Virus record (IMG/VR): IMGVR_UViG_3300037155_000051
Coordinates: 1 to 27,238 of that record
Direction: 5' to 3' (one strand)
DNA length: 27,238 nucleotides
From: a virus
Part shown: piece by piece, positions 6,604 to 12,822 of the stretch
Position numbering within the stretch: the first letter of the stretch is position 1
How the letters are laid out: every line of letters starts with the position of its first letter
Notes under the pieces: model-generated
What the model saw: the letters and a program-made list of their open reading frames with translations, nothing else
What the model was told of the DNA's origin: nothing
The model's database searches: none
Position numbers and translations under genes: made by a program

Positions 6604-7434
6604 TCAGCACAGCGTGTGATGTGGCGGCGGCGAGTGATGGTGATGTCCGCCTGCGTGTGAATGTCCGCCGTGCCCGCTCCCCAAATCGGGGCCACTCGTA
6701 CCCAAATTGGGTATTGGCCCGGGATGATCGCGTGACCATTGGCTCGCGCCATCGTGATATTCTTCCGGCGCGATGATCCCGGGTGTCAGCGTTCGATGAC
6801 TTTTGGGTTTGTAGGTGTTCGATGACTTTTTGCTTTTGCTAACATCGCATGGAGTTTTAGATGCTTTCAATGGTGCAGCCCCGTGACCATTGGCATCGAG
6901 CGTGGGCTTTGTGATCGGCACTGGCGTTGCGAAAACTGGCGCACATCTCGTCGATAGTTGAGCGCGCTTCGATTGTAGACACGCGATGATCTTGTCGCGA
7001 TTAGGGAGGGCAGCGGCGCACAGCCTGATTGCGTCCGAAGTGCAGCGAGCAACTCTTTCGGACATTTTCATCGGCTTCACGGGCTTCGCGACAGCCGCCT
7101 TTTTTGGGGGCGTCTTGAGTAGTTCATTGCAGTGTGGTGGACAGGTGGTTACGGTCGGGCGTTCACGCGGCAACGGATCACACTTGACGCCGCCCTTCGG
7201 CGGCTGACCGTAGCATCGCGTCAGGTCACGGTATTGCGTTGACAGCGGTTCATAGGTGTCGGTCACGATCTTGGCGCGCTTCTCGATCCCGGTGTGAACG
7301 AGCGTGGGCTCAGCGCCGCGATTTTGTTTTTGTTGCTGTTGCCAGTAGCCGACGCCGACAATGATCGCGGCCCAGATGGCGATGATCGCAAGGGGATAAA
7401 GCGCATAGAGCGCGCCGCGTAAGCGTGGGGACAT
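6604..7434 (-). CDS. Membrane-anchored Cys-rich-repeat, His-rich protein
   Basis: The protein (276 aa) has an N-terminal transmembrane segment (about residues 10-30), a linker with several cysteines, and near residues 130-165 a unit with the spacing C-x3-D-x3-LC...IIACLQSK...LSTRC. This resembles the Cys-rich (GLG1/FGFR-type) repeat found in some alphaproteobacterial secreted proteins. The C-terminal 40 residues are rich in Gly, Pro and His (GGHHHHSPPPHH), suggesting metal binding. An AAGGAAG ribosome-binding site precedes the ATG. It is probably exposed to the periplasm; function is unknown. An SSB-like tail follows its stop codon in frame. Confidence 0.75.
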   Translation of the reverse strand: MSPRLRGALYALYPLAIIAIWAAIIVGVGYWQQQQKQNRGAEPTLVHTGIEKRAKIVTDTYEPLSTQYRDLTRCYGQPPKGGVKCDPLPRERPTVTTCPPHCNELLKTPPKKAAVAKPVKPMKMSERVARCTSDAIRLCAAALPNRDKIIACLQSKRAQLSTRCAPVFATPVPITKPTLDANGHGAAPLKASKTPCDVSKSKKSSNTYKPKSHRTLTPGIIAPEEYHDGASQWSRDHPGPIPNLGTSGPDLGSGHGGHSHAGGHHHHSPPPHHTLC

Positions 7435-7447
7435 CGGGACTTCCTTT

Positions 7448-7615
7448 TCAGTAGAGCGCGATCACTATGATCGCAACCGAACAAATCACAGTGATGATGG
7501 CAGCACCGGGCGCATTGGGCTTATCGAGCGCGACACCGACCGAGCCCGCCGATACGACTGCGGCAATCAGCGCGAGCGCGGCGATGGTCTGCATGACGGT
7601 TGGCATGTGCATCAT
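7448..7615 (-). CDS. Two-pass small membrane protein, 55 aa
   Basis: Two hydrophobic segments (about residues 8-28 and 35-54) with a short loop (ALDKPNAPG) indicate a membrane hairpin. AAAGGAAG lies five bases before the double ATG at 7615; the in-frame upstream extension lacks such a site. The next gene begins 14 bases after its stop. Its size fits small phage membrane effectors or holins, but no function can be assigned. Confidence 0.7.
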   Translation of the reverse strand: MMHMPTVMQTIAALALIAAVVSAGSVGVALDKPNAPGAAIITVICSVAIIVIALY

Positions 7616-7774
7616 CGGGACTTCCTTTATGGTCGGCGGGCGGACTATGGCCTCGAACGCCCACCGAGTTTTTCCCTCCCTAGCCCGCCTTTCCGATGCG
7701 CGTGCAGCGGCGCGTGACAGTGCCACGGGAAGCGGTGGCCATAGCACCTTCGCGATGCTCGGGTCAAGGCCGGG
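7616..7774. other. Gap between leftward genes, no convincing gene
   Basis: A 20-codon minus-strand ATG frame is present (MATASRGTVTRR...) but has no support beyond a weak GAAGG. No promoter or terminator was recognised. Confidence 0.4.
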
Positions 7775-7972
7775 TCAGATGCGGCGCGCCGGACGCGGGA
7801 TATGCTGATCGTGGGCTATCGTGATCTCTTGTTCAAAGCCGCAGCGCACACAGGTCACGATCTCGACATCCATGTCGATCCCCGGGCCTGCATCCTCGAT
7901 AGTCTTGAGCCGCAGTTCGCCGCCGCAGTGATGGCAGCGAGCGGATGGCGGCAGCGGTGTCATTGGGCGCAT
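7775..7972 (-). CDS. Zinc-ribbon protein, 65 aa
   Basis: Two CxxC knuckles (CHHCGG near residue 13 and CVRCG near residue 41) define a four-cysteine zinc ribbon. A very strong AGGAGG site lies five bases before the ATG at 7972. It is the first gene of the leftward block beside the large non-coding region, so it may be an early gene. Zinc ribbons of this size often bind DNA or proteins; the target here is unknown. Confidence 0.72.
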   Translation of the reverse strand: MRPMTPLPPSARCHHCGGELRLKTIEDAGPGIDMDVEIVTCVRCGFEQEITIAHDQHIPRPARRI

Positions 7973-8224
7973 GGGGGCCTCCTATTCGGTTCACACCGTG
8001 GCAATCTCGCACGGACTACACCCGCCGAGCGCGCCGGTCAATGACGCCGATTGCCGCATACCCCTCGAAGGGCTCGGGCTTTTGGGTCGTTTTTCATGGG
8101 TCTATTTTGGCCGGTTTTTCAGCTTGCAGCCTGATTTTGGACGCTCTAAATCAGGCTGTGACCTGACCCCACGGGGGTCTATATGTTGACGCTCGGGGCC
8201 GAACTGTCAGCTTATAGGTTGACT

Positions 8225-8502
8225 GGCAATGCCCGGCAACCCTTGGCAACCCTATAGGCTTGCCGGGGTTTAGCCCTGTGCCGCAGCGGTTTATAGTGGT
8301 GGCAACCCTTGGCAACCCTCTTTTGTAGTCGGTAGAGAGTAGAGAGTAGAGGGGGTCGGGAAGAGAGGAAGAGAGGGGAGGGGGTCTACTCAGGAAAACG
8401 TCAGAATAGGGGTTTAGGGTTGCCGGGGTTGCCGAGGGGTTGTAATTGATTGATTTCGTTGAAGGAAACCCGGCAATCCTCAGGGTTGCCGGAAGGGTTG
8501 CC
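8225..8502. repeat. GGCAACC / GGTTGCC repeats in inverted halves
   Basis: GGCAAC(C/T) begins at 8225, 8235 and 8245 (exact 10-bp steps) and again at 8301 and 8311. On the other side GGTTGCC begins at 8418, 8427, 8484 and 8496, with one GGCAAT at 8472. The left half is thus mostly in one orientation and the right half mostly in the other, centred on the purine tract. The 10-bp phase places units on one face of the helix, as expected for cooperative protein binding. Confidence 0.7.
8333..8384 (+). repeat. Purine-rich tract with TAGAGAG repeats
   Basis: TAGAGAG is repeated in tandem at 8333 and 8340 with a partial third copy, leading into an unbroken 27-base purine run at 8358-8384. Long purine tracts can adopt unusual structures or act as easily opened or strand-biased sites. 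It sits between the two halves of the GGCAACC array. Confidence 0.65.
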
Positions 8503-8562
8503 GCGCCCTCGATATGATTGGCCGAGCTACCGCGAGCGCAGATCGGGCGGTTCCGGGCCGCG

Positions 8563-8979
8563 TTAACCTTAATTTCTCCCTTTGCCCGCGCACGAAACAT
8601 CAGTTTTGATGTCTCAGACATCAGTTTTGATGCTTTATACATCATTTTTGCCTTAATTGAGGTTAATCGACAAGGTTAAGTGGTTAATTTTACTATGTTT
8701 TCGGGTTAATGGGATGGTCGCGGGTGGTATTCATGGTGTATAGTTAAGGTTAACGGATGGTCACGGCTGCCACAATCGTGCGATCAACCTTAACTGTTAA
8801 GGTTAAGTGCTGCGTCTGAGGCTCAGGACGGACGGTTAACCTTAACTGTTTACGTTACCGCACCGGCAGGGCAGGCAACACGGCTCATTAACCTTAACGC
8901 TTAACCACGTTCTACTGTGCATTAACCATGTCTATTAACCTTTATTACTTACCATGTTGCACGATCATCGCCATTAACC
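8563..8979. repeat. TTAACCTTAA-type iterons
   Basis: Copies include TTAACCTTAA at 8563, GTTAAGGTTAAC at 8743-8754, a perfect 9-bp inverted repeat AACCTTAAC-T-GTTAAGGTT at 8786-8804, GGTTAACCTTAAC at 8834-8846, TTAACCTTAACG at 8888-8899, and single TTAACC or GGTTAA units at 8661, 8682, 8704, 8901, 8922, 8935 and 8974. Both orientations occur. The number of copies in about 420 bp is far above chance in G+C-rich DNA. Confidence 0.75.
8597..8650. repeat. Three 21-bp-spaced CATCA...TGATG operator-like units
   Basis: ACATCAGTTTTGATG occurs at 8597-8611 and again at 8618-8632, with a degenerate third copy (ACATCATTTTTG) at 8639-8650. Each full copy is a dyad (CATCA and TGATG), and starts are exactly 21 bp apart, two helical turns. 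This fits dimeric repressor or initiator binding on one face of the DNA. Confidence 0.7.
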
Positions 8980-9277
8980 ACACAAAGGACTTGACATTGC
9001 AACGCATAGAGGCAGGGGGCAGGGAAGGTTGGGGTCAGTAGGCAGCGAGGGATGGGGGCCGCACCCTCCGAGCTACCGGGTAGCCTCCAAAATTTTTCGC
9101 GATTGTCAAAACGCTATGTGCCCTTCGGTACTCGCTCGCTCCAAAATTCGAAAGCCGCTCCGGAAAAAATAGAGACAGTTCGCACAATGTTCTTAGGCAC
9201 CTGTTAACTGAGTTCGAGGGTTTCGCTTGCGCTCGCTGTCCGCCGTAGTAGACTGCCGCCGATCAATGGAGCGTGCT

Positions 9278-9451
9278 ATGACCAAGGCTCAGCAGAACAT
9301 CCTCTTCGCCGCCGCGCTCGCCACGGTACGCGATCTTCCGAAGTCGTGGACCCGCGACAAACGCGGCGACAAGCCGGTGTTCGAGCTTTGCGGCTTCCGT
9401 GTTATTGAGACGGTAGATGGCAGGTTCATCGCCGTGAAGGATGGCACATGA
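9278..9451 (+). CDS. Hypothetical protein, 57 aa
   Basis: First rightward gene after the control region. The product (MTKAQQNILFAAALATVRDL...) has an N-terminal helix and a short beta-rich end (ELCGFRVIETVDGRFIAVKD). The start at 9278 has GGAG eight bases upstream; longer starts lack this. Its TGA overlaps the next ATG. Its position suggests early expression. Family not recognised. Confidence 0.65.
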   Translation: MTKAQQNILFAAALATVRDLPKSWTRDKRGDKPVFELCGFRVIETVDGRFIAVKDGT

Positions 9452-9678
9452 AACGCCGCTCACCCTTAAATCGTCCGGCTCCGAAGGGCTCGCGCCGCGC
9501 GGGGCACACTCGGATTACGCCACGGATCATCGAGCGGATCAACGAGAAGATTTTCAAAGCGCGCCACTTCAAAGCGCGGCGTCCGGCTATCCCGCGACCG
9601 AAGACTATTCCTGACAAGCGCCCGGCCATGATCGACCGGATCGTACAGGAAGAGATCGACGACAACGACAGGAAGTGA
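9448..9678 (+). CDS. Strongly basic small protein, 76 aa
   Basis: The N-terminal two thirds are rich in Arg, Lys and Pro (for example RRSPLNRPAPKGSRRAGHTR) and the last 15 residues are acidic (IVQEEIDDNDRK). The charge suggests nucleic-acid or protein binding. The ATG overlaps the preceding stop as ATGA. No known motif was recognised. Confidence 0.62.
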   Translation: MKRRSPLNRPAPKGSRRAGHTRITPRIIERINEKIFKARHFKARRPAIPRPKTIPDKRPAMIDRIVQEEIDDNDRK

Positions 9679-9680
9679 CC

Positions 9681-9890
9681 ATGCACACGTATCTCAGAGA
9701 TTTTGAGCTAGGAAAAGACGAGAAGGAAGTTCAAGTCTTTCGCGTCGGCTACTATTATTTCACAGGTCGCGAAGTTCTTGCGGCAACAGAGTGGCACACG
9801 CTCAGCACGCACAAGACCGAAGAGGGCGCGATGCGCCGCGTGAACTATCTCAACGGCGGCGCGGGCTCAACCTGCCCGGGGGAAGAGTGA
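9681..9890 (+). CDS. Hypothetical protein, 69 aa
   Basis: The compact protein (MHTYLRDFELGKDEKEVQVF...) is rich in Tyr and Glu, with a beta-strand pattern (VQVFRVGYYYF) followed by a helix. The ATG at 9681 has AGGAAG six bases upstream; a GTG at 9675 that overlaps the previous stop is possible but less likely. The same GGAAG-TGACC-ATG arrangement recurs at other starts in this block. Function unknown. Confidence 0.65.
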   Translation: MHTYLRDFELGKDEKEVQVFRVGYYYFTGREVLAATEWHTLSTHKTEEGAMRRVNYLNGGAGSTCPGEE

Positions 9891-9892
9891 CC

Positions 9893-10063
9893 ATGCCCGA
9901 CCCTGACCGCCTCATAGCATTTTTGCATCCCGCACAATACGTCGCTTTCAAAGCGGCGGGCATGATTGAAAAAGATAGCGAGGGTGAATTTATTCAGTGC
10001 GCCATGAACGGGCGCATTGTCGTGAAGGTCTATGGATCAATCCCCACATGCAAATCGAAGTGA
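9893..10063 (+). CDS. Hypothetical protein, 56 aa
   Basis: A short frame encoding MPDPDRLIAFLHPAQYVAFK and ending at CKSK. GGAAGAG precedes the ATG at a suitable distance. It overlaps the next gene by 16 bases. A helix-then-strand pattern is visible but no domain was recognised. Confidence 0.6.
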   Translation: MPDPDRLIAFLHPAQYVAFKAAGMIEKDSEGEFIQCAMNGRIVVKVYGSIPTCKSK

Positions 10064-10938
10064 CCAAAGTCGAGATCATGCGGCGCGAGAGCAAGCCCGG
10101 GCACCCGTTCTCGGAAGTCTTCATCGACTACATCGAAGACGGTGTGACGCGCTCGTCCTATTCGCGGCTCTTCCATACGCTCGATGACAACGCTCACGCG
10201 AGCATTGCCCGATCCGGCCACTACTCCCGAAACGAAAAAGGAAGCCCCATGCTCGTTCACACTCAAACGCTGCGAGACCGCACCGCAAAAAATAAACTCG
10301 TCTCGCGTCCGGATGCGCAAGCACGCGGACTGCGACACTACTTCACGGGCGAGGCTTGCGGCAATGGCCACGTCGCGCTGCGCTACACTAGCGACAAAAC
10401 GTGCGTCGAGTGCAAGCGTATTTACACGCGCAGCAAGCGAGCGGCCCGCCGTTGCGGTGGCGATCTTATTGAGAAGCCGACGAAGCGCCCGGGTTGGGGG
10501 AAATTCCTTTGCGGTGTCGCCGTCAAGCGTGGCGAGCTTGAGAGTTACGCTCGCACTGGCAAGCTGCCGTATCGGATCATCGAGAAGTCGGGCTTGTTTG
10601 CTCCCGGGCTCGACTTCGAGATGGCTGACTATTGTGTCCGCGAAGGAATGGACGGCGGGCGCTTGCTGTGGGGTATCTATCTTCGAAATCATAATGTGAA
10701 GGTCGCCACGATCATGCCGGGCTTCCCCCGCGCCGTCGCAACGCTCAAGGATTTATTCGATGCAGCAAACGAAAACCGAAAATACTTCCGAGACGGAAGA
10801 CCTGTCAGCGTACCTTCTCGACAATTACGGAGCGTGCAAGCTCGGGAGCCCGCAGTGCTACCACGGCCCGGGGCCACAATGCTTGAAACACGGATGGCAG
10901 GGCCGGGAGTGTCCGAACTGGCAACCGTGCGGCGCTGA
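10048..10938 (+). CDS. Zinc-finger phage protein, possibly two products
   Basis: The open frame gives 296 aa. Residues about 108-131 carry ACGNGHVALRYTSDKTCVEC, a C-x3-H...C-x2-C finger common in phage HNH-type and other DNA-linked proteins. The N-terminal 67 residues look like a separate acidic domain. The ATG at 10048 has no good ribosome-binding site, whereas an in-frame ATG at 10249 has AAAAAGGAAG just upstream, so a shorter protein (229 aa) starting MLVHTQTLRD may be made as well or instead. The last 60 codons are overlapped by the next gene in another frame and look degenerate. No catalytic His-Asn-His set was seen. Confidence 0.6.
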   Translation: MQIEVTKVEIMRRESKPGHPFSEVFIDYIEDGVTRSSYSRLFHTLDDNAHASIARSGHYSRNEKGSPMLVHTQTLRDRTAKNKLVSRPDAQARGLRHYFTGEACGNGHVALRYTSDKTCVECKRIYTRSKRAARRCGGDLIEKPTKRPGWGKFLCGVAVKRGELESYARTGKLPYRIIEKSGLFAPGLDFEMADYCVREGMDGGRLLWGIYLRNHNVKVATIMPGFPRAVATLKDLFDAANENRKYFRDGRPVSVPSRQLRSVQAREPAVLPRPGATMLETRMAGPGVSELATVRR

Positions 10939-10987
10939 AACACTCGATCAACTCAGGGAGAAGATGCAATGCGATACACCAACATAA
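10760..10987 (+). CDS. Cys-rich small protein, 75 aa
   Basis: The product has six cysteines, four as a probable metal site (PQCYHGP, PQCLKHGW, RECPNWQPCG). It starts at an ATG with AAGGA about seven bases upstream and overlaps the previous open frame by 179 bases and the exonuclease start by 19. The composition looks more like real coding sequence than the overlapping tail of the previous frame. Function unknown. Confidence 0.55.
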   Translation: MQQTKTENTSETEDLSAYLLDNYGACKLGSPQCYHGPGPQCLKHGWQGRECPNWQPCGAETLDQLREKMQCDTPT

Positions 10988-11055
10988 GCTTCGATCTCGA
11001 AACGCTCGGTGTGGACCCGGGATGTGTCATCACGCAAATCGGTGCGTGTGCGTTT
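10969..11055 (+). pseudogene. 5' fragment of DnaQ-like exonuclease, cut by transposon
   Basis: These 29 codons encode MRYTNISFDLETLGVDPGCV and continue ITQIGACAF. FDLETLG with Asp9 and Glu11 is the Exo I motif of DEDDh 3'-5' exonucleases. GGGAGAAG precedes the ATG. The transposon enters right after codon 29; reading on into it adds 24 foreign residues before a TAA at 11128-11130. Joined to 12823-13332 the gene would encode 198 aa in one frame, so it was intact before insertion. Confidence 0.88.
11048..11055 (+). repeat. Left 8-bp target-site duplication
   Basis: GTGCGTTT here is repeated exactly at 12815-12822 on the other side of the inserted element. An 8-bp duplication is typical of IS1595-family insertion. 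Confidence 0.9.
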
Positions 11056-11080
11056 CATGCTTGTCCGCTTGACACATGCA
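11056..11080 (+). repeat. Left terminal inverted repeat
   Basis: The 25 bases starting CATGCTTGTCCGCTT match the reverse complement of the right end at 19 of 25 positions, with the first seven identical. Confidence 0.8.
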
Positions 11081-11142
11081 CCTACCAGTGCTCTATAGAT
11101 GGCAGAGGGCGAAAGGTCGCCCATAGTTAACGGGAGTTGACC

Positions 11143-11475
11143 ATGAAAGACGCAAAAGGACACGGAAGCAACGCCAAAACCGACTCTGTTACTGCTGCTG
11201 AGATTAAGCAGCATATTTTCAGCGGTGGCGGCAAAATTCGGGCATCCAAAGTTGATGTTGATACCGGGGGACCCGGCGGGCGCTATCGGGCTTGGGTAGA
11301 AACCCCGGTGGCAAACAAGATGTTTGGCGATCTTACTGGCTACAGTGCCTCCGTTGGCCTTCCATCTTTTATTGCAGCGCACGCAAGCGACATAGCTGAA
11401 TTTATTAACAAATACGGCAATGGGGCACCTGCGATTGCGCATCAAAGCGGCGTCGAGAAAATTCCTCACAACTAA
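11143..11475 (+). CDS. Transposon passenger protein with KDAKGHGS leader
   Basis: The 110-aa product starts MKDAKGHGSNAKTDSV, the same type of leader as six phage proteins at 18127-20191. Near its C-terminus AIAHQSGVEKIP resembles IPAHQSGIEA in the phage protein at 18127. The middle (GGRYRAWVETPVANKMFGDL, then a helical stretch ending INKYGNG) shows no known domain. GGGAG lies about seven bases before the ATG at 11143. It lies inside the transposon, between the left end and the zinc-ribbon gene. It may be a captured phage gene or a family that works with mobile DNA; function unknown. Confidence 0.78.
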   Translation: MKDAKGHGSNAKTDSVTAAEIKQHIFSGGGKIRASKVDVDTGGPGGRYRAWVETPVANKMFGDLTGYSASVGLPSFIAAHASDIAEFINKYGNGAPAIAHQSGVEKIPHN

Positions 11476-11496
11476 GACGGCGAAAGGGCTTAGGCC

Positions 11497-11715
11497 ATGA
11501 ACGACTATCGAAGGCCAGCGGATTATCAGATCAAACATCACTACACCTGCGTTGCCTGCGGCGAGGGAGTTGAAACTGAAAGTTGCTATGGCGCTCCGAT
11601 GTTATGCCCATGCGGCGGACGGTACGAATTTTCTGGCGAAAGCTACCCGGCAGACAGTCAGGAATGGGATGAAGAACGTAACGATATAAACGACGAATTT
11701 CATACTCGCCGTTAA
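11497..11715 (+). CDS. Transposon passenger zinc-ribbon protein, 72 aa
   Basis: Cysteine pairs CVACG and CPCGG suggest a small zinc ribbon (CVACGEGVETESC...LCPCGGRYEF), followed by an acidic, Trp-containing tail (QEWDEERNDINDE). It lies between the leader-bearing passenger and the transposase, same strand, 13 bases before the transposase start. It may assist transposition or regulation, but nothing shows this directly. Confidence 0.68.
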   Translation: MNDYRRPADYQIKHHYTCVACGEGVETESCYGAPMLCPCGGRYEFSGESYPADSQEWDEERNDINDEFHTRR

Positions 11716-11728
11716 ATAGGACCAACCG

Positions 11729-12799
11729 ATGATCCCAGATATTCACCAATGGGAAAAGCTGCCATTCCCCAAGTCTCTGCCGCAGTTTCAAAAGTTGTTC
11801 CCGGATAACGCGGCCTGCGCCCGCTATCTTGAGGGTGCAAAATGGCCTGACGGCCTCCATTGCCCGCACTGCAAAGCCGCTGGCGAGCCGCTGTACTGTT
11901 CTGCGGCGCGTCCGCATGTGATCGCCTGCCGAAAGTGCCGCAAGCAAACGTCCCTGACGGTCGGCACGGTCATGGAACGCACCCATACGCCACTGACGAC
12001 TTGGTTTTGGGGCGCTTACCTCATTTCCAGCATGACGCCCGGCCTGTCTGCCGTTCAATTCCAGCGCCAGCTTGGCTTGACCCGATACGAAACTGCCTTC
12101 GGCATCCTGCACAAGCTTCGCGCCGGTATGGTGCGCCAAGACCGCGACCGGATCGGTGGCAGTATTTCGGGCCGGGACCATATCGAAATCGACGAAACCT
12201 ACATCGGCGGCGTGCTGCGCGGCGAAGGCAGAGGCCCACATGCTGACGACAAGACGCTGGTAGTTGCCGCCGTCGAGGTTCGCACCCGACCGCCCAAGAA
12301 GGGCGACAAGCCCGAACGGCGTGGCGGGCGCTACGCTGGCCGTCTTAGGCTGGAAATCGTCCCCGACCGCACTGCCAAGTCCCTGTGCGGCTTTGTAGAA
12401 GCTGCGGTTGATCCTACATCCAACATGGTCGTTACCGATGCTTGGGGCGGCTACAACTCGCTGGCTGATCGCGGCTACGCCCACATGCCGGTTGTCAAGT
12501 CGAACAAGCCCGATGTTGCCGAAGAATATCTCCCTATCGTCCACTTGGTTTTCAGTAATTTGAAGGCTTGGCTGCAAGGCACGCACCACGGGCGCGTCGA
12601 GCCTAAGCACCTGCAAGCCTACCTCAACGAATTTACCTTTCGCTTCAATCGCCGCTTCTACCCGTTCAACGCCTTTCGTTCGCTCTTGGGCATTGGCGCA
12701 AACGGCGAAAGCCCGACTTATGACGGGCTGTATAGCGGCGAGTGGACACACCCGAATGTCAGTCATGGAACACATCAACCGCTAGAGCCTGTATGTTGA
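11729..12799 (+). CDS. ISXO2-like transposase, IS1595 family
   Basis: The 356-aa protein has an N-terminal zinc ribbon (C45, C48, C67, C70) and a DDE-type catalytic core: IEIDETYIGG with Asp155, VVTDAWGGYN with Asp237, and FSNLKAWLQGTHHG with Asn277, the third-residue region of the DD(N/E/H) set. This order is diagnostic of ISXO2-like transposases, which excise and insert DNA at 8-bp target sites. An AGGA site precedes the ATG. The coding end overlaps the right inverted repeat. The frame is intact, so the element may be active. Confidence 0.92.
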   Translation: MIPDIHQWEKLPFPKSLPQFQKLFPDNAACARYLEGAKWPDGLHCPHCKAAGEPLYCSAARPHVIACRKCRKQTSLTVGTVMERTHTPLTTWFWGAYLISSMTPGLSAVQFQRQLGLTRYETAFGILHKLRAGMVRQDRDRIGGSISGRDHIEIDETYIGGVLRGEGRGPHADDKTLVVAAVEVRTRPPKKGDKPERRGGRYAGRLRLEIVPDRTAKSLCGFVEAAVDPTSNMVVTDAWGGYNSLADRGYAHMPVVKSNKPDVAEEYLPIVHLVFSNLKAWLQGTHHGRVEPKHLQAYLNEFTFRFNRRFYPFNAFRSLLGIGANGESPTYDGLYSGEWTHPNVSHGTHQPLEPVC

Positions 12800-12814
12800 A
12801 ACCGGATAAGCATG
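12790..12814 (-). repeat. Right terminal inverted repeat
   Basis: Read on the minus strand it starts CATGCTTATCCGGTTTCAAC and matches the left end at 19 of 25 positions. It contains the last codons of the transposase gene. Confidence 0.8.
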
Positions 12815-12822
12815 GTGCGTTT
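12815..12822 (+). repeat. Right 8-bp target-site duplication
   Basis: GTGCGTTT, identical to 11048-11055. Confidence 0.9.

Larger units (their letters stand above)
7973..9277. other. Divergent non-coding control region, candidate origin
   Basis: About 1.3 kb separates the leftward and rightward genes and holds no credible gene. It contains GGCAACC/GGTTGCC repeats with a purine tract between them, three CATCAGTTTTGATG-type units 21 bp apart, and many copies of TTAACC or TTAACCTTAA over about 420 bp, with A+T-richer DNA around them. Such iteron-rich divergent regions are typical of phage replication origins and early promoter/operator regions. A TTGACA at 8991 lacks a good -10. The origin role is inferred. 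Confidence 0.6.
11056..12814 (+). mobile_element. IS1595-family transposon with two passenger genes
   Basis: The 1,759-bp element is bounded by 25-bp imperfect inverted ends starting CATGCTT(G/A)TCCG and by GTGCGTTT duplications. It carries two small genes and an ISXO2-type DDE transposase, all rightward. It interrupts a DnaQ-like exonuclease gene; precise removal with one duplication copy restores that frame. Passenger genes are known in this family. Its first passenger resembles the phage's own KDALGHGS proteins, which is unexpected. Confidence 0.92.

Noticed and set aside
8151-8645. 164-codon minus-strand open frame
   Set aside because: It reads through the GGCAACC and CATCAGTTTTGATG repeats, has repetitive residues caused by those repeats, and no ribosome-binding site or known domain.
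8597-8650. Possible CRISPR-like repeat set
   Set aside because: The units are only 15 bp with 6-bp gaps, too small for CRISPR repeats and spacers.
8991-9020. TTGACA as a rightward promoter
   Set aside because: No acceptable -10 lies at 16-18 bases.
9104-9109. TTGACA on the minus strand as a leftward early promoter
   Set aside because: No good -10 box follows at a suitable distance.
11531-12778. Long frame antisense to the transposase
   Set aside because: It is the shadow of a clearly conserved transposase in G+C-rich DNA.
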